From Anaerolineae bacterium (GTDB taxonomy: Bacteria > Chloroflexota > Anaerolineae > Aggregatilineales > Phototrophicaceae): 64,000 nucleotides of DNA. Of the stretch, positions 42,771 through 51,645 are shown piece after piece. Where the stretch lies: assembly GCA_020849765.1 (NCBI GenBank), contig JADLAY010000006.1, forward strand, positions 1-64,000, given 5' to 3'. The translations under genes and the position numbers were made by a program. Numbering within the stretch: the first letter of the stretch is position 1; every line of letters begins with the position of its first letter. The notes below the pieces were generated by a model. That model saw only the letters and a list, made by a program, of their open reading frames with translations, searched no databases and was not told the DNA's origin.

Positions 42771-44710
42771 GCGGAATCGCATCACTGCGCACGTTCATCG
42801 CGCGCCAGGGCTTCTGGCTGCTGCTGATCGGCGTCGTCATCGTCGGCGCGCTGCCACGGCTGGAGATATACGACTTCAGCCTGCCCTACGTCGATTACCC
42901 GGACGAACCGGCCTACTACAACGGCGCGCACGAGATGCGCGGCCTGGTCGAGCCGACGGATTACTTCGAAGGCGTGCCGCCCGGCTATCTGTGGCTGAGC
43001 GTCGCCGGGCAGGTGGCGCTCGAACCGCTCGGCCTGACGGATCTGTCGCAAGTTCTGCCGATCATGCGCCTGCTGAGCGTGGTGACCAATCTGCTCGTGA
43101 TCGTGTTGATCGCCGACACGGCGCGGCTGGCCTTTCCCGGCAAGGCGGGGCAGGCGGCCGGGCTGTTGGCCGGGCTGGCCTGGGCGCTGGCGCCGCACGT
43201 GATCGCCGCCGGGGTGCTCGCGCTGCCCGATCCGCCGCTGATCCTGGGCACCGCGGTCGCGCTGTGGGCAGCGGCGCGCGCCATCGTCATGCCAGAACAT
43301 GCCCGCCGCTACGCCTTGATCTCGACCGTGGCCGGGCTGATCGCGGTCATCTTCAAGTATCCCGCCGTGCCCGCGCTGATCCCCGGCGCGCTGGCGGCGC
43401 TGATCGACCTGCGGCGCGACCGTTCGCGCGCACTCGTGACGCTGGCGATCCAGATCGTCCTAATCGCGGCGGTGGCGGCCTGGCTGATCTTCGGCTACGG
43501 CATCGCCTTCCAGCGCGAGGGCGCGACCGTGCGCGACAGCGGGCTGGCGAACATGCTCGACCCGGCGCGCATCTGGAACAACCTGCTGCAGACGTTCCGG
43601 CCGCTCGATCTGGCCGTGGTCGTCGTTCTGCTCGTGTTCGGCGGCGCCGCGTGGCGGCGGTCAGCGACGCGCGCGCGCCCGTGGGTGCTGCTCGCCTGCC
43701 TGTCGCTCGTGATCAGCGTGCCGTGGCTGACGGCGGCCTACAGCGACGTGACCGGCGAGAAGCTGCGTTACGTGCTGCCAGGGGCGCTGGCCTTCTACGT
43801 GCTGGCCGGTGTCGCCGTCGAGCAGATCGCGCTGGCGCTGCCGTCGCGCTGGGCGAGTCTGCACCCGCTGATCCCGGTCGGTGCGGCGCTCCTGCTCGCG
43901 ATCACGACCTGGGGCGGCGTGGCGGCGCTGGTGGCGGATTACGAGCGGCCGGACAGCCGTGTCCTGCTGCACACGTGGTTCGATCAAAGCCTGGAGCCGG
44001 GCGACATCGTGCTGACGCGCGAGACGGAAAAGGTCTTCAACCCGGATTGGGGCGGGATGCGCCTGCGCGCTGGGCACTGGGTCAACTGGTGGATCGAGGA
44101 CAACCTGCGCGTGCACACGGTGGATGAATGGCGCGCGGACGGCTACGCGTACGCCCTCATCCCGTTCGGCGCGTGGCAGGAATGGATGGCGACCGGCGAC
44201 GGGAGTGCCTACCTGAGCGAGATGCTGTATCTGCGCGGCTTCAACGACGATGGCAGCCGCGGGCCATCGTTCGTCATCTACCGGCTGACGCGCCCTGAGC
44301 ACGATCTCGACGTGAAGTTTGGCGACCGCATCCGCTTGATCGGCTACGACGGCGGCGCGGATGACCTGGCGCCGGGGGCCTCGCTGACCTATCGCTTCTA
44401 CTGGCGGGCCGAGGCAATACCGGATGCGAATTACTCGCTGTTTTTGCATCTGACTGCGGAAGACGACGCTACGCCGATTGCCCAGACGGACGGCGCACCC
44501 GGCGCGCCCGACCGGCCGACGCTGACCTGGGATGCCGCCGACGAGACGCTGATCAGCCAGCCGTTCACGCTGACGCTGCCGGAGACGCTGCCGCCTGGGC
44601 GCTACGTGCTGCGCCTGGGGCTGTACGATTACACGAGCGGCGCGCGGCTGGCCGTGGACGGCGATCCTGCGCACGACTCCTATCCCCTGGCGACCCTCGA
44701 CCTCGACTGA
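42767..44710 (+). CDS. GT-C-type glycosyltransferase (PMT/ArnT family 39-like)
   Basis: A 647-residue membrane protein that starts at an ATG overlapping the previous stop. After the first helix it has FSLPYVDYPDEPAYYNGAHE, whose acidic D-E pair in the first outer loop matches the catalytic acid site of family 39/83 enzymes. About ten further helices follow (to about residue 400). The C-terminal 200 residues are soluble and strand-rich: DIVLTRETEKVFNPDWGG, RIRLIGYDGGADDLAPGASLTYRFYW and LPPGRYVLRLGLYDYTSG, a beta-sandwich with the carbohydrate-binding look. A longer frame back to 41999 overlaps the preceding gene and is not real. It likely glycosylates a surface polymer or protein. Confidence 0.85.
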   Translation: MSGIASLRTFIARQGFWLLLIGVVIVGALPRLEIYDFSLPYVDYPDEPAYYNGAHEMRGLVEPTDYFEGVPPGYLWLSVAGQVALEPLGLTDLSQVLPIMRLLSVVTNLLVIVLIADTARLAFPGKAGQAAGLLAGLAWALAPHVIAAGVLALPDPPLILGTAVALWAAARAIVMPEHARRYALISTVAGLIAVIFKYPAVPALIPGALAALIDLRRDRSRALVTLAIQIVLIAAVAAWLIFGYGIAFQREGATVRDSGLANMLDPARIWNNLLQTFRPLDLAVVVVLLVFGGAAWRRSATRARPWVLLACLSLVISVPWLTAAYSDVTGEKLRYVLPGALAFYVLAGVAVEQIALALPSRWASLHPLIPVGAALLLAITTWGGVAALVADYERPDSRVLLHTWFDQSLEPGDIVLTRETEKVFNPDWGGMRLRAGHWVNWWIEDNLRVHTVDEWRADGYAYALIPFGAWQEWMATGDGSAYLSEMLYLRGFNDDGSRGPSFVIYRLTRPEHDLDVKFGDRIRLIGYDGGADDLAPGASLTYRFYWRAEAIPDANYSLFLHLTAEDDATPIAQTDGAPGAPDRPTLTWDAADETLISQPFTLTLPETLPPGRYVLRLGLYDYTSGARLAVDGDPAHDSYPLATLDLD

Positions 44711-44813
44711 CGCGGCGTAGAGCAAGCGTCAGGCAGCGACGCAGAACCCGCGCCCGGATTCGGTGTATTCTGATCTAGAAGAGATGCGCGCACGAATAGT
44801 TTGTCGTTGCCAA

Positions 44814-44908
44814 CCCTCATCCCCCGTCCCCTTCTCCCTGATGGCGAAGGGGAGAAAACGGGTTCTGAAAGTCCCTCTCCATCAGGGAGAGGGATTTAGG
44901 GTGAGGGC
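44814..44908. repeat. CCCTCATCCC...GGGTGAGGGC dispersed element, copy D
   Basis: Same architecture and orientation as copies B and C, with CTCTCCATCAGGGAGAG inside. It lies 47 bases before the start of the L,D-transpeptidase gene. Confidence 0.8.
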
Positions 44909-44955
44909 GACCATCTCTCACCAGACAACGAATCGAGTCCGAGAGTACCCCGATC

Positions 44956-46146
44956 ATGGTCGATCGCCGCCAAGTCCCGCCGCCGCCTCAACCACGGCAA
45001 CTGCCAGGTCGCCCGCGCCCCCGCGCACGGACGCGTACCTCGTGGCGCCCATGGCTGCTGATGGGCGGCGCACTCACGTTCGGATCGGTGCTGGCGCTGG
45101 CCGCGGTGGCGGTCGTCTTTTTGCTGCTGGTCGTCAACACCGGGCACGTCGCCGCCGGGGTGACGGTCGCCGGGCAGGACATCGGCGGCAGCAGTGAGCG
45201 CGAGGCTGAAGCGACGATCTCCAACCTGGCCGCGCGCCCGATCGTGCTGGTCGATGGTCTACGCCAATGGCAGGTAACGCCGGGCGAGTTCGGCGTGCGC
45301 GTCGACGTGGATGGCACCTTGAGCGATGCCCTGAATGCGCAGCCGGGAAGCCCGGTCGCGCTACGCGTCGCCATCGACCTCAACCAGACGCAGACGTCAC
45401 TGGTCAACCTCAGCCCGGAGATCAACATCCTGCCGGAGACGGAGCCGGTGGCACGCGATGGCTGGGTGATGGAGATCCCGGTCATGCTCGATCGCCTGTG
45501 GCGTGATGCGCCGGGCGAGCTGGCCGACGCCGAGGTCGAACTGAGCATGATGGCCGTCGAGCCACCGCGCCCGGTCGCCAGCAATGGCTATGACGGCGAG
45601 CCGACCAAGCACGTCGTCGAGGCTGGGCAGGAACTGGGCCTGATCGCGAAGCAGTACAACGTCTCGATTGACGATATCGTGGGGATGAACGAGCTGGCCG
45701 ACCCGGATCTGCTCTACGTCGGTCAGGAACTGCTGATCCCTGCGGCGGGCGTCTACACGCCGACCGAGGAGAGCGCGCCGCCTGCGCCGAACAGCAGTGG
45801 TCGCTCGATCCTCGTCTCGACCGGCGACCAGCGCATCTACGCCTACGAAAATGGCGAACTGGTGCATTCGCATCTCGTCTCGACCGGGCGCTCAGAGACG
45901 CCAACGGTGCTCGGTGACTACCGCATCTACGTCAAGTACACGGCGGACGACATGAGCGGGCCGGATTACTTCCTGCCGCAGGTGCCGTTCACGATGTACT
46001 TCTACCAGGGCTACGCCATCCACGGCACGTACTGGCACAACGCTTTCGGCAGGCCGATGAGTCACGGCTGCGTCAACCTGCCGGTCGACGAGGCGCGCTG
46101 GTTCTTCGACTTCGCCGAGGTCGGGACGCTCGTGCGGGTGGTGTAG
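44956..46146 (+). CDS. L,D-transpeptidase (YkuD) with LysM domain
   Basis: A 396-residue membrane-anchored cell wall enzyme. A basic proline-rich cytoplasmic tail and one helix (about residues 34-62) precede a YoaR/VanW-like region with VTVAGQDIGGSSEREAEATI (about 68-190). A LysM domain (KHVVEAGQELGLIAKQYNVS to LLYVGQELLIPAAG, about 217-265) follows. The YkuD domain has AIHGTYWHNAF and PMSHGCVNL with catalytic Cys at about residue 372. It forms 3-3 cross-links or anchors proteins to peptidoglycan. Its last 51 coding bases recur twice downstream (46925, 48340). Confidence 0.93.
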   Translation: MVDRRQVPPPPQPRQLPGRPRPRARTRTSWRPWLLMGGALTFGSVLALAAVAVVFLLLVVNTGHVAAGVTVAGQDIGGSSEREAEATISNLAARPIVLVDGLRQWQVTPGEFGVRVDVDGTLSDALNAQPGSPVALRVAIDLNQTQTSLVNLSPEINILPETEPVARDGWVMEIPVMLDRLWRDAPGELADAEVELSMMAVEPPRPVASNGYDGEPTKHVVEAGQELGLIAKQYNVSIDDIVGMNELADPDLLYVGQELLIPAAGVYTPTEESAPPAPNSSGRSILVSTGDQRIYAYENGELVHSHLVSTGRSETPTVLGDYRIYVKYTADDMSGPDYFLPQVPFTMYFYQGYAIHGTYWHNAFGRPMSHGCVNLPVDEARWFFDFAEVGTLVRVV

Positions 46147-46190
46147 AGCTTTTAGCCGTTAGCCCATAGCTTTTAGCTATTTTGCCGACA

Positions 46191-46844
46191 TCAATCTGCG
46201 TCTTGATGCTGAAGCTGATAGATGGTGATGTCAACGGTGGGAGGCACATTGCCATAAGGCTCCGGAGGACGTTGTACTCTGTATTCTGTTACATGAGGCG
46301 ATTCTCTCTCAAACAATATCATTATCTCAAAGCTCGGAACAATCTCTATCATGCAGTAGATTTCTCCTGAGCACGTTTCGGGTGGAGGACAATACTCATA
46401 GCTGGCTACCTGACTTGGGGCCATGAAGCAGCTAGCTCTAGAATCAACGCTATGAATCAAAGGGAGCAGATCAGAGTATGTGGTCGTTCCAATTGGTAAC
46501 CATCGCTCGATTGCGCTGCTCAAACTGAAAAAGTCCTGCGTTTCAGAATTAGCGCAGAAGTTGTCGTCATCATTGATCCTGAATTGCGCACAAATGCTCT
46601 CCACAAAGGCGGAAGAATAAAGGATCTTTCCGGGAATCATCGCACCGCGGATGAGCAAAACAACTGCTGCGAATATTATAATCACAATGAAAAGTAGCTT
46701 GGGAAAGGATGATCTTCGCCGAACTGGCTCCTCTAGTCCGTTGTTGCGCACGATTTTTCGGCCTTCCGGTTCGCGCCAGCATCTAGTGAATGCGCGCCAA
46801 CGTCCCTTCGTGATAAGGGCGAGTTGATAGCATGATCTCAGCAT
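46191..46844 (-). CDS. Membrane-anchored protein of unknown function
   Basis: A 217-residue protein, clearly less GC-rich than its neighbours. A basic head (about residues 1-47) precedes one helix, LLFIVIIIFAAVVLLIRGAM (about 50-69). The outer part has six or more cysteines (ICAQFR, NFCANSE, SCFM, EYCPPPETCSGEIYCMIEI), suggesting disulfides. A segment ERWLPIGTTTYSDLLPLI faintly recalls INIIPGSTTLEEA of the broken gene at 15483, perhaps the same fold (weak inference). The start could be a later Met. It sits between the L,D-transpeptidase gene and the first copy of its 3' end, and may be a recent arrival. Confidence 0.6.
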   Translation of the reverse strand: MLRSCYQLALITKGRWRAFTRCWREPEGRKIVRNNGLEEPVRRRSSFPKLLFIVIIIFAAVVLLIRGAMIPGKILYSSAFVESICAQFRINDDDNFCANSETQDFFSLSSAIERWLPIGTTTYSDLLPLIHSVDSRASCFMAPSQVASYEYCPPPETCSGEIYCMIEIVPSFEIMILFERESPHVTEYRVQRPPEPYGNVPPTVDITIYQLQHQDAD

Positions 46845-46924
46845 ACGCCGACTCTCAATCGCGTATACGTGAGAGCCTCACGACCTGTGGCGATGAAGCC
46901 GCATTCGGCGGAGCGTTTGTAGGC

Positions 46925-46981
46925 GAGGCGCGCTGGTTCTTCGACTTCGCCGAGGTCGGCACGCTCGTGCGGGTGATCTGA
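46925..46981 (+). pseudogene. Duplicate of the L,D-transpeptidase 3' end, copy 2
   Basis: 46925-46975 repeats the coding sequence EARWFFDFAEVGTLVRV of the 44956 gene (46090-46140) with one difference in 51 bases. It then ends ATC TGA rather than GTG TAG. No upstream frame or start belongs to it. It marks the right edge of the segment holding the 46191 gene. Confidence 0.75.
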
Positions 46982-47011
46982 GGGCGAGACGTCATTGCTC
47001 TGATGATCGCC

Positions 47012-48235
47012 TCATCGATTCAGCCATGCGACCAGAACGGATGAAGAATACCGCTCCAGCGGTTGACGTATTTCTGCCAGTTGACAGCTTTCAGGGTTCA
47101 AGACGTTGATGGCAACGCCGCGTGTCGCTTCTCGAAATGCCAGCAGGTTCTCTTCGTGAGACCAATTGATCATCGTAGGAAATCGACCTTCAAGCTCCAG
47201 GCGTTTACCTGTCAGAAGATCATTGACAATCAAAGCGGAATGGTAGCGCGGCGGAGGGCTTTGAAGATCGAAGTAGGCAAGAAAGCGTCGATCAGCGGAA
47301 AGGGTTGCCGCATATGCTCTGCCGACGACATTCGCCAGGAAGACGAATTCCCCATCCTCTCGCAAAAGATACAGATCGCCATCACCCATCGGTAGAATGA
47401 CAACTCTTCCATTCATGTCCCAGGAAGGGAGATGAAGTCCCTCATTGTCGTAGTCTTCGACCGACGGTAGAGAGACTGGCGGCGGTTCTGCAGCAAACGA
47501 GTCATAGGTGACGTGTTGAGTGTCCAGATTGGCCAATATCAATCTGGTTTGATTTGTGTGCGCATTGTGGAGGTATAGAAAAAGGCGATTCTCAGGACTG
47601 ACCATGCCATACAGAAATGCGTCGCTCGACAGGCGATCCTGCGCTGCCAAGCGCACAAACTCCGGGTCGATGTCGAGAAACTCCAGCGGGTGTGTACTCT
47701 CCAGCAGCTGATCGGTACCCATCACGTTGAGTTGCAAGAAAGGCCCATCGTCTGCAAAAGTCACATAGGAGAATTGATCGTCCGATGTCCAGTTGCCTGG
47801 GCCAATGCCAGGCGCAGAGTAGGTGTCTTCGGAAACGCTTTCAACGCGCTGCTCGATCAGATCGTAGATAAACGTCGGGCCCACCACCTGAGCGATACGA
47901 TCCACTGAACCAATGCTGGTGTGAACCCACATGAATCGCCCTCCGGTCGAAGTGCGATCTGTTGCTGCGATACTGGTGAGAGGGGGTAACGATCCTAAAT
48001 TGAACTCACGAATCTCGTTTTGAGAAACCTGCAACGAAGTCGCGTCTATATTTGACGCGCTGACATAGACAATGAAGACTTCATCCTCGTGCCACGGATA
48101 GTCCGTGACGGCTACTCCTGACGGACAAAGATCCTGGATTGCGCTTGCTGCGTTCGAATCTTGAATCACGTTGACTTGCAGCAGCGCGATGAGCAACATC
48201 AGTAGAATCATCATGCGTCTTTCAGGGAGGGTCAC
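47012..48235 (-). CDS. Secreted protein, probable beta-propeller, unknown function
   Basis: A 407-residue protein. The N-terminus MTLPERRMMILLMLLIALLQVNVIQDSNAASA is a signal peptide-like run ending in N-A-A-S-A. The mature part consists of repeated beta units such as GPGNWTSDDQFSYVTFADDG, LSADRRFLAYFDLQS and MINWSHEENLLAFRE, spaced as in TolB/WD40-like propellers. I cannot match it to a named family. GC content is lower than in the flanks. It lies on the opposite strand between two copies of the L,D-transpeptidase 3' end. ATG start with GGGAGGG upstream. Confidence 0.65.
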   Translation of the reverse strand: MTLPERRMMILLMLLIALLQVNVIQDSNAASAIQDLCPSGVAVTDYPWHEDEVFIVYVSASNIDATSLQVSQNEIREFNLGSLPPLTSIAATDRTSTGGRFMWVHTSIGSVDRIAQVVGPTFIYDLIEQRVESVSEDTYSAPGIGPGNWTSDDQFSYVTFADDGPFLQLNVMGTDQLLESTHPLEFLDIDPEFVRLAAQDRLSSDAFLYGMVSPENRLFLYLHNAHTNQTRLILANLDTQHVTYDSFAAEPPPVSLPSVEDYDNEGLHLPSWDMNGRVVILPMGDGDLYLLREDGEFVFLANVVGRAYAATLSADRRFLAYFDLQSPPPRYHSALIVNDLLTGKRLELEGRFPTMINWSHEENLLAFREATRGVAINVLNPESCQLAEIRQPLERYSSSVLVAWLNR

Positions 48236-48339
48236 CCTCGGAAGTTGAACTCAGCTTGTCCGCCGCCTCTTATCTCATTATCACCGATACTCCACAAATT
48301 CAGACGCCCCTGAATCGCGATAAATCTCTCTCTGGGGAC

Positions 48340-48396
48340 GAGGCGCGCTGGTTCTTCGACTTTGCCGAGGTCGGGACGCTCGTGCGGGTGATCTGA
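48340..48396 (+). pseudogene. Duplicate of the L,D-transpeptidase 3' end, copy 3
   Basis: 48340-48390 again encodes EARWFFDFAEVGTLVRV with one base changed from the parent. Like copy 2 it ends GTG ATC TGA followed by GGG, so copies 2 and 3 are closer to each other than to the parent gene. It closes the segment holding the 47012 gene. Confidence 0.75.
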
Positions 48397-48423
48397 GGGG
48401 CGGGTGGGGTATTAGGAATCGGG

Positions 48424-48486
48424 GCGGACGCGCAATTGCGCGTCCCTACAAGCGTCGTGTAGGGACGCCATTGATGGCGTCCGCCG
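48424..48486. repeat. Double GTAGGGACGCC palindrome
   Basis: GCGGACGCGCAATTGCGCGT followed by CCCTACA is joined to GTAGGGACGCCATTGATGGC and GTCCGCC. Two palindromic units stand back to back. Confidence 0.65.
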
Positions 48487-48513
48487 ACCTTCAGATTGTG
48501 ACTGTGCCGCGTC

Positions 48514-49620
48514 TTACAACCCCGTGGCCGTCACGCCGTATTCGCCGGAGCTGTAGACGTAGACGTAGTTGGTGACGCTCTCGTCGCGGTAGTCCTTGCC
48601 GTCCAGGAACCACTCGAACAGCCAGCGGGCATCGCTGATGCTCAGGTTGACGCAGCCGTGACTGCGACGGTAGCCGAAGTAATCGTGCCAGTACGTCCCG
48701 TGCAGGCTGATGCCGCCGTCGAAGTACATGACCCAGGGCACGCTTTGCAAGGCATAGGCATCGGGCGCGCCGGTCGCCCCGGCCATGCGGTCGCGCGGCA
48801 GCCGCGCCCAGACCTCGAAGATGCCCTCGTTCGTGGAGAAGTTCGGCAGCCCGCTGGCGATCAGCGTCGCGTAGACGGGCGTGTCATTCTCATAGGCGAC
48901 CAGCGTCTGCTCATAGAGATCGACCGCGACCCAGCGCCCGCTGACGCCTTCAGGCCGCTCGACCGGCTGGACTTTGGCGACGAAGGTCTGCTTGACCCAC
49001 TGGTTGGGGCCGATCATGTACCAGCGCCAGCCCTCGTCATCGTAGGCGATGTCGAAGATGTTGACGCGCTCGTAGCGATGCAGCCAGCGCCCAGTCTCGG
49101 TCGATGCCGGGCCGCCGGGATATTCCGAGACGAAGATGCGGCTGAGGTCGAGAATCCAGGCGAAGGGATACTCAAGTTCGTTGGTCAGGCGCACGCCGTT
49201 GAAGATCGATGGTGCGACGTAGGTGGCGCGCTCACGCTGCACCCAGTGGCCGTCTTCGATCTGGAGCCAGTTCTCGTTGCTCAGGTCGATGGCGCGGACG
49301 AAGTTGAAGCCCGCCGGGATCTCGCTGACGACGTTGCCGCCAGGGCCGTCGAACAAGGGCAGCGCATCCGGGCCGACCTTCCAGAACGAGTACTCGCTCA
49401 GCGTGTAGCGATCCTGGTCGATGTCGATGACCGTCGGGCGCGGGAACGCCTCGATCATGGCCTGGCAGGCGTCGGTCAGTGTGCCGGTTTCGCCGGTGCC
49501 GGCGCATACCTCCGGATCGTAAACGCGCGGGATGTTCGTCCCTGTGGTTTGCGCAGCGGCGGGCGCGGCCAGAATGACGGTGGCGATCAGCACGGTGATC
49601 AACGAAAAGAGTCGTTTCAT
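48514..49620 (-). CDS. Secreted L,D-transpeptidase (YkuD)
   Basis: A 368-residue protein. The signal peptide MKRLFSLITVLIATVILAAP ends at A-A-A-Q. The middle has an SH3-like region (GPDALPLFDGPGGNVVSEIP, GHWVQRERATYV; WYMIGPNQWVKQTFVAKV). The YkuD domain begins at GRWVAVDLYEQTLVAYENDT and has SLHGTYWHDYFG and RRSHGCVNLSISDARWLFEWF with the catalytic His-Gly-Cys. It probably remodels peptidoglycan outside the cell. Start 49620 begins the signal peptide; the frame to 49692 adds nothing. Paralogue of the 44956 gene, in opposite orientation, without LysM. Confidence 0.92.
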   Translation of the reverse strand: MKRLFSLITVLIATVILAAPAAAQTTGTNIPRVYDPEVCAGTGETGTLTDACQAMIEAFPRPTVIDIDQDRYTLSEYSFWKVGPDALPLFDGPGGNVVSEIPAGFNFVRAIDLSNENWLQIEDGHWVQRERATYVAPSIFNGVRLTNELEYPFAWILDLSRIFVSEYPGGPASTETGRWLHRYERVNIFDIAYDDEGWRWYMIGPNQWVKQTFVAKVQPVERPEGVSGRWVAVDLYEQTLVAYENDTPVYATLIASGLPNFSTNEGIFEVWARLPRDRMAGATGAPDAYALQSVPWVMYFDGGISLHGTYWHDYFGYRRSHGCVNLSISDARWLFEWFLDGKDYRDESVTNYVYVYSSGEYGVTATGL

Positions 49621-49787
49621 CGCGATTGGAAGCTCCCCTAATGCGACGTGCGGTCTGCGGCGAAATGTTAGCAGAGCGCGCGGCTCAGGCAAGGGTCAGC
49701 GGGGCAGACGTCGGGATCGCGGTGGGTGAGGGGGCGGACTGGCCACGGGCGGGGTACTGAATAAGCGGCGATATTGATAGGTTGTTC

Positions 49788-50105
49788 GCCGACGGGTCAA
49801 CCCGTCGGCTAGACCTAATCAAGCATACTGAAGATGCTTTATCGAATCGGCAGAATGAGAGCGCTTTTTCGAGCACCTTTAGCGTGCATGATGTCCATTA
49901 GCCGACCGATTGAAACGAGGTCACCGAAGGTATCGGTCGGCGGCGCTTGCGAACATCCAGGGCGCATCGTGATGCGCCCCTACAGCGATGCGCGCACCGT
50001 TGTGACAGTGTGTTCACTGACCCCCATCTTCCGTACCCAGAACTCAGAACTCAGTACCCGGAACTGAATCTACAGAGCACCGAGTACCGAGCACTGAGAA
50101 CCCTA
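49788..50105. repeat. Hairpin array (locus 6), CCCCTACA palindrome and heptanucleotide tract
   Basis: GACGGG-TCAA-CCCGTC (about 49793-49806) starts a hairpin array that runs to about 49945 with a larger CCGACCGATTGAAA / TATCGGTCGG stem. 49960-49984 is GGGCGCATCGTGATGCGCCC followed by CTACA. 50028-50100 is a heptanucleotide tract (ACCCAGAACTCAGAACTCAG and so on). The 49621-50109 gap holds no gene. Confidence 0.65.
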
Positions 50106-50109
50106 TTTC

Positions 50110-51375
50110 CTAAAACACCAACGACCAGCCGGAGCGGGCGGCGTCGCGCTTGAGATACGACACCTGATCGACCTGCGTGTCCGTCGCGTCGAACAGGGTG
50201 ATCGTGCCGCCGTCGTTGGCGAGCAGCGCCGGGTTGACCGGGCCCAGGCGCAGCGTCGCGCCGGAGTCAAGGATGCCGGTCAGGATCAGCCGCCGGTTGT
50301 TGCGATCGGCAATCGACCAGCCGGTCAGATCGACGGCGTTGGGTGTTGTGTTGAGCAGGGTGACCGTCTCTTTGCGCAGGTCGCCGCCTTCGGGGTTGAC
50401 CAGCGCCGCGATGATGCGCACATCGCCGCGGACGAGCGAGGGCGCGGGCGTCGTCGGCTGCGGGCGCGGGATGGCGATGGTAGCGCCGTCGGGCACGATC
50501 ACGATGTCTTCGGGGCGATAGACCATGCGGATGGTATCGCCGACGATCTCGAAGATGTCGTGCATGTTGCCCAGCTCGCGGTCGGGCAGGATCAGGAAGT
50601 CGTCGCGATTGAGCGGGTCGGCGCGCAGCCAGGCGTCGAAGGCGTTGAGCGTCAGGTTGCCCGCCGCAAAGTACGAGATCAGGCGGCGGCCCGCCTTGGG
50701 CCACAGGATGAGCTGCTCGACATCGGCGATGGTGAGGATGGTCGCGGCTTTGGTCGGCGTCATCGTCTCCAGCGGCCAGAAGCCTTTGCCGGCCGCACGC
50801 GCCGCCACGGCGATCCCGGCGCAGACCTGGCGCAGAGAGACGGGCAGCGTGCTGTAGAAGACGGTGTAGGCGTGCCCCTCGCGCAGCAGGGCGGCGTTCA
50901 GACTTTGCTCGACCAGCGGGCCATCGACCCAGACGTCCGCGCCGTCGACGTCGAGCGTGGTGCCGGTGTAGGCAAAGCAGACGATGCGACCATTGCCCTC
51001 GATGCTGCTGGCGAGGATGTAGCCGGGGATCGGGTGGTGCTCGACCGTCTCGACCACCGCGGGCTTATCCGGGAAGTAGGTGACGAGGCCGAAGCCCATC
51101 TGCTCAAGCAGGAAGTCGCGCGAGGCCTCCGCCCACTCTATGTTTTGATGCGATCCGGCGAAATGGAGTTCAAGCGCGTCGATCGCCTCAAAGCGCAGGC
51201 TGATGATGCCCTTCTTGTTGAAGTCTGGACCGACGCCGGAATCGCGCGGCAGGGTTTCGACCAGCAGGCGATTATCCGGCAGAAATTTGACGGTGTCGCC
51301 GTCCGGCTGCGGCCCGTTGCGCGGCTGATCGTCATAATGAATGATGAACTGACCCTTGATGAGCTTGTATGGCAT
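50110..51375 (-). CDS. Nuclease-like protein with C-terminal lamin-tail domain
   Basis: A 421-residue protein without a signal peptide. Start 51375 (MPYKLIKGQFIIHYDDQ) follows AGGGGGC. The first 270 residues include IPGYILASSIEGNGRIVCFAY, LVEQSLNAALLREGHAYTVFYSTLPVSLRQ, which resembles the SNase-type L-N-x-x-L-L-x-x-G-x-A-x-V stretch, although the catalytic Arg/Asp/Glu set is not evident. A lysine-poor linker with a KFLPDNRLLVE front part precedes. Residues about 330-421 match a lamin-tail domain (VNPEGGDLRKETVTLLNTTPNAVDLTGWSIADRNNRRLIL). It may bind DNA or polymer rather than cut it. Lack of export is unusual for an LTD protein. Confidence 0.65.
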   Translation of the reverse strand: MPYKLIKGQFIIHYDDQPRNGPQPDGDTVKFLPDNRLLVETLPRDSGVGPDFNKKGIISLRFEAIDALELHFAGSHQNIEWAEASRDFLLEQMGFGLVTYFPDKPAVVETVEHHPIPGYILASSIEGNGRIVCFAYTGTTLDVDGADVWVDGPLVEQSLNAALLREGHAYTVFYSTLPVSLRQVCAGIAVAARAAGKGFWPLETMTPTKAATILTIADVEQLILWPKAGRRLISYFAAGNLTLNAFDAWLRADPLNRDDFLILPDRELGNMHDIFEIVGDTIRMVYRPEDIVIVPDGATIAIPRPQPTTPAPSLVRGDVRIIAALVNPEGGDLRKETVTLLNTTPNAVDLTGWSIADRNNRRLILTGILDSGATLRLGPVNPALLANDGGTITLFDATDTQVDQVSYLKRDAARSGWSLVF

Positions 51376-51519
51376 GGTGCGCCCCCTGTGGCTAGACGTG
51401 GCAGACTCGGCAACTGTACTATGTCGCCGGGCTGGACGCTGTCTACATTCTTTAATGGGGAGGGGCGGTTGGCGGTTGGGTATTGGCTGGAGAGGGCTGT
51501 CGGCTAAACGAGATCGGGC

Positions 51520-51595
51520 GAGCGGGCTTGGCAGCGCCAAGCCCCTACACGTAAATTGTGAATCGTAGGGACGCCATTTTTGGCGTCCACCTCCA
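51520..51595. repeat. CTTGGCAGCGCCAAG and GTAGGGACGCC palindromes
   Basis: GGGCTTGGCAGCGCCAAGCC followed by CCTACAC (51528-51549) and GTAGGGACGCCATTTTTGGC (51567-51587) are near-identical to members at 17320, 48458 and 59545. Confidence 0.65.
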
Positions 51596-51645
51596 GAAGC
51601 CGCGCGGCGAAATCGCGTTTCGCAGCTCGACTAAGAACTTGCCGA

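Noticed and set aside
20820..44908. CCCTCATCCC elements as insertion sequences
   Set aside because: They are about 95-117 bp, with no coding capacity and no obvious target duplication.
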